From contig NC_092670.1 in NCBI RefSeq assembly GCF_964355755.1, forward strand, positions 1,451,001 to 1,515,000: 64,000 nucleotides of DNA, in the 5' to 3' direction. The notes beneath the pieces were generated by a model. That model had not been told where the DNA came from. It saw only the letters and a program-made list of their open reading frames with translations, and did not search any database. Position numbers and translations under genes: made by a program. Of this stretch, positions 62,601-64,000 are shown piece after piece (positions within the stretch are counted from its first letter, which is position 1; each line of letters opens with the position of its first letter). This DNA is from Antedon mediterranea (taxonomy: Eukaryota; Echinodermata; Crinoidea; Comatulida; Antedonidae).

Positions 62601-63737
62601 TTGTGACCTGCTCAGGCCTAATGTGGCTACAGGTGACCACTCACTGAGCTTACAAGAATGTCTGGAACCAAACTGCAATAGACAGGCGCAGGTACGTGAC
62701 TGCATTTGTAATTTCATAACTGTAACTTTCATATCCTCAGTTGATTTCAGGCTGCATTCACCCTCTCTCATGCTATGTTTTCCTTAATAAGTAATTTTCT
62801 TGCGTTTTGTTGACTTTGAGGGTAAGCTTAACTTAAGCATTATCTTAAGTGTTAGTGGTGAATATGATAAAGACTAATTTTAAGTGTATATATTCCATTA
62901 CTTAAATTAATCTGGAAATAGAACTGTCTAAATACTCTCTAACTCCCTAAACACTCCAGCTAACTCCCTAAATACTCCAGCTAACTCCCTAAATACTCTC
63001 TAACTCCCTAAATACTCCAGCTAACTCCCTAAACACTCCATCTAACTCCCTAAATACTCCAGCTAACTCCCTAAAAACTCCAGCTAACTCCCTAAATACT
63101 CTCTAACTCCCTAAATACTCCAGCTAACTCTCTAAATACTCCAGCTAACTCCTTAAATAATCCAGCTAACTCCAACACTTGTTTATAATATTTAAGTTTA
63201 AGAAAATCCGGACAATTACAACAAAATCGAACTCAATTAAACAAAGTAAAGAGAAGGTGTTACCGGTTCTAATGAACGGAAAAGAAGATGGCCTTTGGTG
63301 TACTGAAATGGAGAGGTAGGTACAGGTACAAATTTGTCATGTGCACGGTGATGAGTTTAAATCTAGTTTTATTATTGAATATTGTTTGACTGAAATAGAC
63401 AAATCATCCGTCTGAATTCACATATTGATGTAAATCTTTTAAATAATAAGCAAGACAAGTTTAAAGAAATTAACTATTATTGACTGTATCTCTGAATTAA
63501 TAATCTGAAATTCCATAATACAACTCTTAAAGCAAAGCTTACAACTTATAACTTGACCACATTAACTGTTATGTGGTACTTTTTGACAGACTGTTTGGTT
63601 TTCCCGAACACTACACGGATGTAAGTAACATGGGCAGAGTAGCACGTCAACGACTTTTAGGCCGAGCTTGGAGCGTTCCTGTTATCAAACACTTACTAGC
63701 CCCATTAAAGGATTTCTTTGTTTGTAAAACTATATAA
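53683..63737 (+). CDS. DNMT3: DNA (cytosine-5)-methyltransferase 3
   Basis: De novo methyltransferase of CpG DNA in the nucleus, about 955 aa. Exons: 53683-53942, 54128-54231, 54623-55075, 55889-56023, 56902-56976, PWWP 58167-58319 and 58560-58667, 59077-59242, 59413-59505, 59715-59759, ADD 59898-59977, 60549-60596 and 60762-60881, then catalytic 61046-61259, 61488-61633, 61707-61797, 61952-62100, 62354-62439, 62616-62691, 63197-63315, 63590-63737. Phases agree throughout. PWWP shows [15 protein letters not shown] has GATA-like (CIACGSC) and PHD-like ([13 protein letters not shown]) fingers. Motif I LFDGIATG, motif [11 protein letters not shown] with catalytic Cys, motif [13 protein letters not shown], and [11 protein letters not shown] with the RD-interface Arg. 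The N-terminus is Lys-rich and unrecognised. The start may be ATG 53708 or lie on an upstream exon; the 54617-54623 acceptor is ambiguous (AG choices). Confidence 0.93.
55235..55860 (+). mobile_element. CR1-like LINE relic with RT motif
   Basis: Decayed reverse transcriptase: [15 protein letters not shown] (the YADD catalytic box) in one frame, then [20 protein letters not shown] and [16 protein letters not shown] in others. It ends with ctgaaataaaagttgaataa and poly-A. Frameshifts and stops show it is dead. It lies in a DNMT3 intron, same strand as the gene. Confidence 0.8.
56265..56796. mobile_element. TIR element in DNMT3 intron
   Basis: The ends ggggcggattgctata and tatagcaatccacccc are inverse with one mismatch. 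Related subterminal words (ggtctta, agaccgt, gccggct) recur inside. Non-coding, about 530 bp. Confidence 0.8.
57018..57847. mobile_element. TIR element with ctttctcacag ends in DNMT3 intron
   Basis: The ends agcccctttctcacagag and ctgtgagaaaggggct are inverted. Subterminal gccggtat / ataccggc repeats occur on both sides. About 830 bp, no intact transposase. Confidence 0.85.
59542..59612. mobile_element. Internally deleted family 1 TIR element
   Basis: Only the two ends of the 4734-5396 / 15303-16096 element remain: ctatagctcactatatcggtcgg joined to ggtcagtaaacactaa and gcacgcgactgcag. It follows the exon ending at 59505. Confidence 0.65.
62930..63180. repeat. 19/21-bp minisatellite in DNMT3 intron
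   Basis: Alternating units of ctaactccctaaatactcc with or without an extra ag, about 12 copies, 17 bases before the exon at 63197. Confidence 0.93.
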
Positions 63738-63786
63738 TAAACAGTCAATTATGCGATAATATGTTTGTAGAATAATTTAGCACATA

Positions 63787-63792
63787 AATAAA
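63787..63792 (+). terminator. Poly(A) signal of DNMT3
   Basis: AATAAA 50 bases after the stop. Another AATAAA overlaps the stop region at 63736-63741. The remainder of the window to 64000 holds no recognised feature. Confidence 0.5.
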
Positions 63793-64000
63793 AAAATAGA
63801 AGTTATCTTGAAAATTATATTATTAATATTGTATTGCAAATATTGACTTTTTAACAGAATCTACTACTAGTCCTAAATGCCTATTTTTGGTTTGAATGAA
63901 TATTATATGAAATGCTTGCCTTTGTTTTTAAAAAGCTTACCAGCTTTCCTTGCATGATTTTATTTTTGTTTATTATTTGTATTACTATTCTTTATATATA

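Overview
The window looks like nuclear DNA of an invertebrate deuterostome, most likely an echinoderm. It is AT-rich, with many short exons, phase-1 extracellular domain shuffling (CTLD, HYR, EGF, SEA, CBM14), a DNMT3-type cytosine methyltransferase, many small terminal-inverted-repeat elements and decayed non-LTR retrotransposons. The phylum is inferred from architecture and repeat style, not proven. No prokaryotic, plasmid or viral gene was recognised.

Four genes could be assembled exon by exon with consistent splice phases. (1) Lectin A, minus strand, 8392 to 699: signal peptide, CTLD, HYR, EGF, CTLD, HYR, EGF, EGF, TM, tail (659 aa over 13 coding exons). (2) Lectin B, minus strand, 18863 to 9533: signal peptide, CTLD, CTLD, HYR, TM, tail (426 aa, 8 coding exons). 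(3) A giant gene, minus strand, 49017 to about 23128: signal peptide, four CBM14 chitin-binding domains, a Thr/Ser/Glu-rich mucin region of about 1,500 residues, six tandem near-identical GH18 chitinase modules, two more CBM14, SEA, Thr-rich linker, SEA, EGF, TM and cytoplasmic tail (about 4,900 aa, about 55 coding exons). All internal junctions agree in phase, so this reads as one membrane-tethered mucin with six chitinase domains, not a cluster of six chitinase genes. (4) A DNMT3 gene, plus strand, 53683 to 63737, with PWWP, ADD and a full methyltransferase domain; only its extreme 5' end is unresolved.

The lectin region (1-19.5 kb) is a tandem family whose units share an upstream block with a TGACGTCA-like motif. 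Relics of that block, and in lectin B a decayed signal-peptide exon, lie inside introns. Both lectins therefore look like fusions of formerly separate units. The 19.5-23.1 kb interval is intergenic with a LINE relic and hairpins. The 49.0-53.7 kb interval separates the divergently transcribed chitinase and DNMT3 genes and is filled by minisatellites and a fold-back-like element. DNMT3 introns carry a LINE relic, two TIR elements, a deletion derivative of a third and a minisatellite.

Functionally, the lectins look like cell-surface Ca2+-dependent carbohydrate receptors, and the giant protein like a surface chitin-binding and chitin-degrading mucin. DNMT3 is an unrelated neighbour for de novo CpG methylation. 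The most striking points are the hexameric membrane mucin-chitinase with one module carrying a broken splice donor, the lectin fusions with visible exon relics, and two distant 17-bp minisatellites of one family in opposite orientation.
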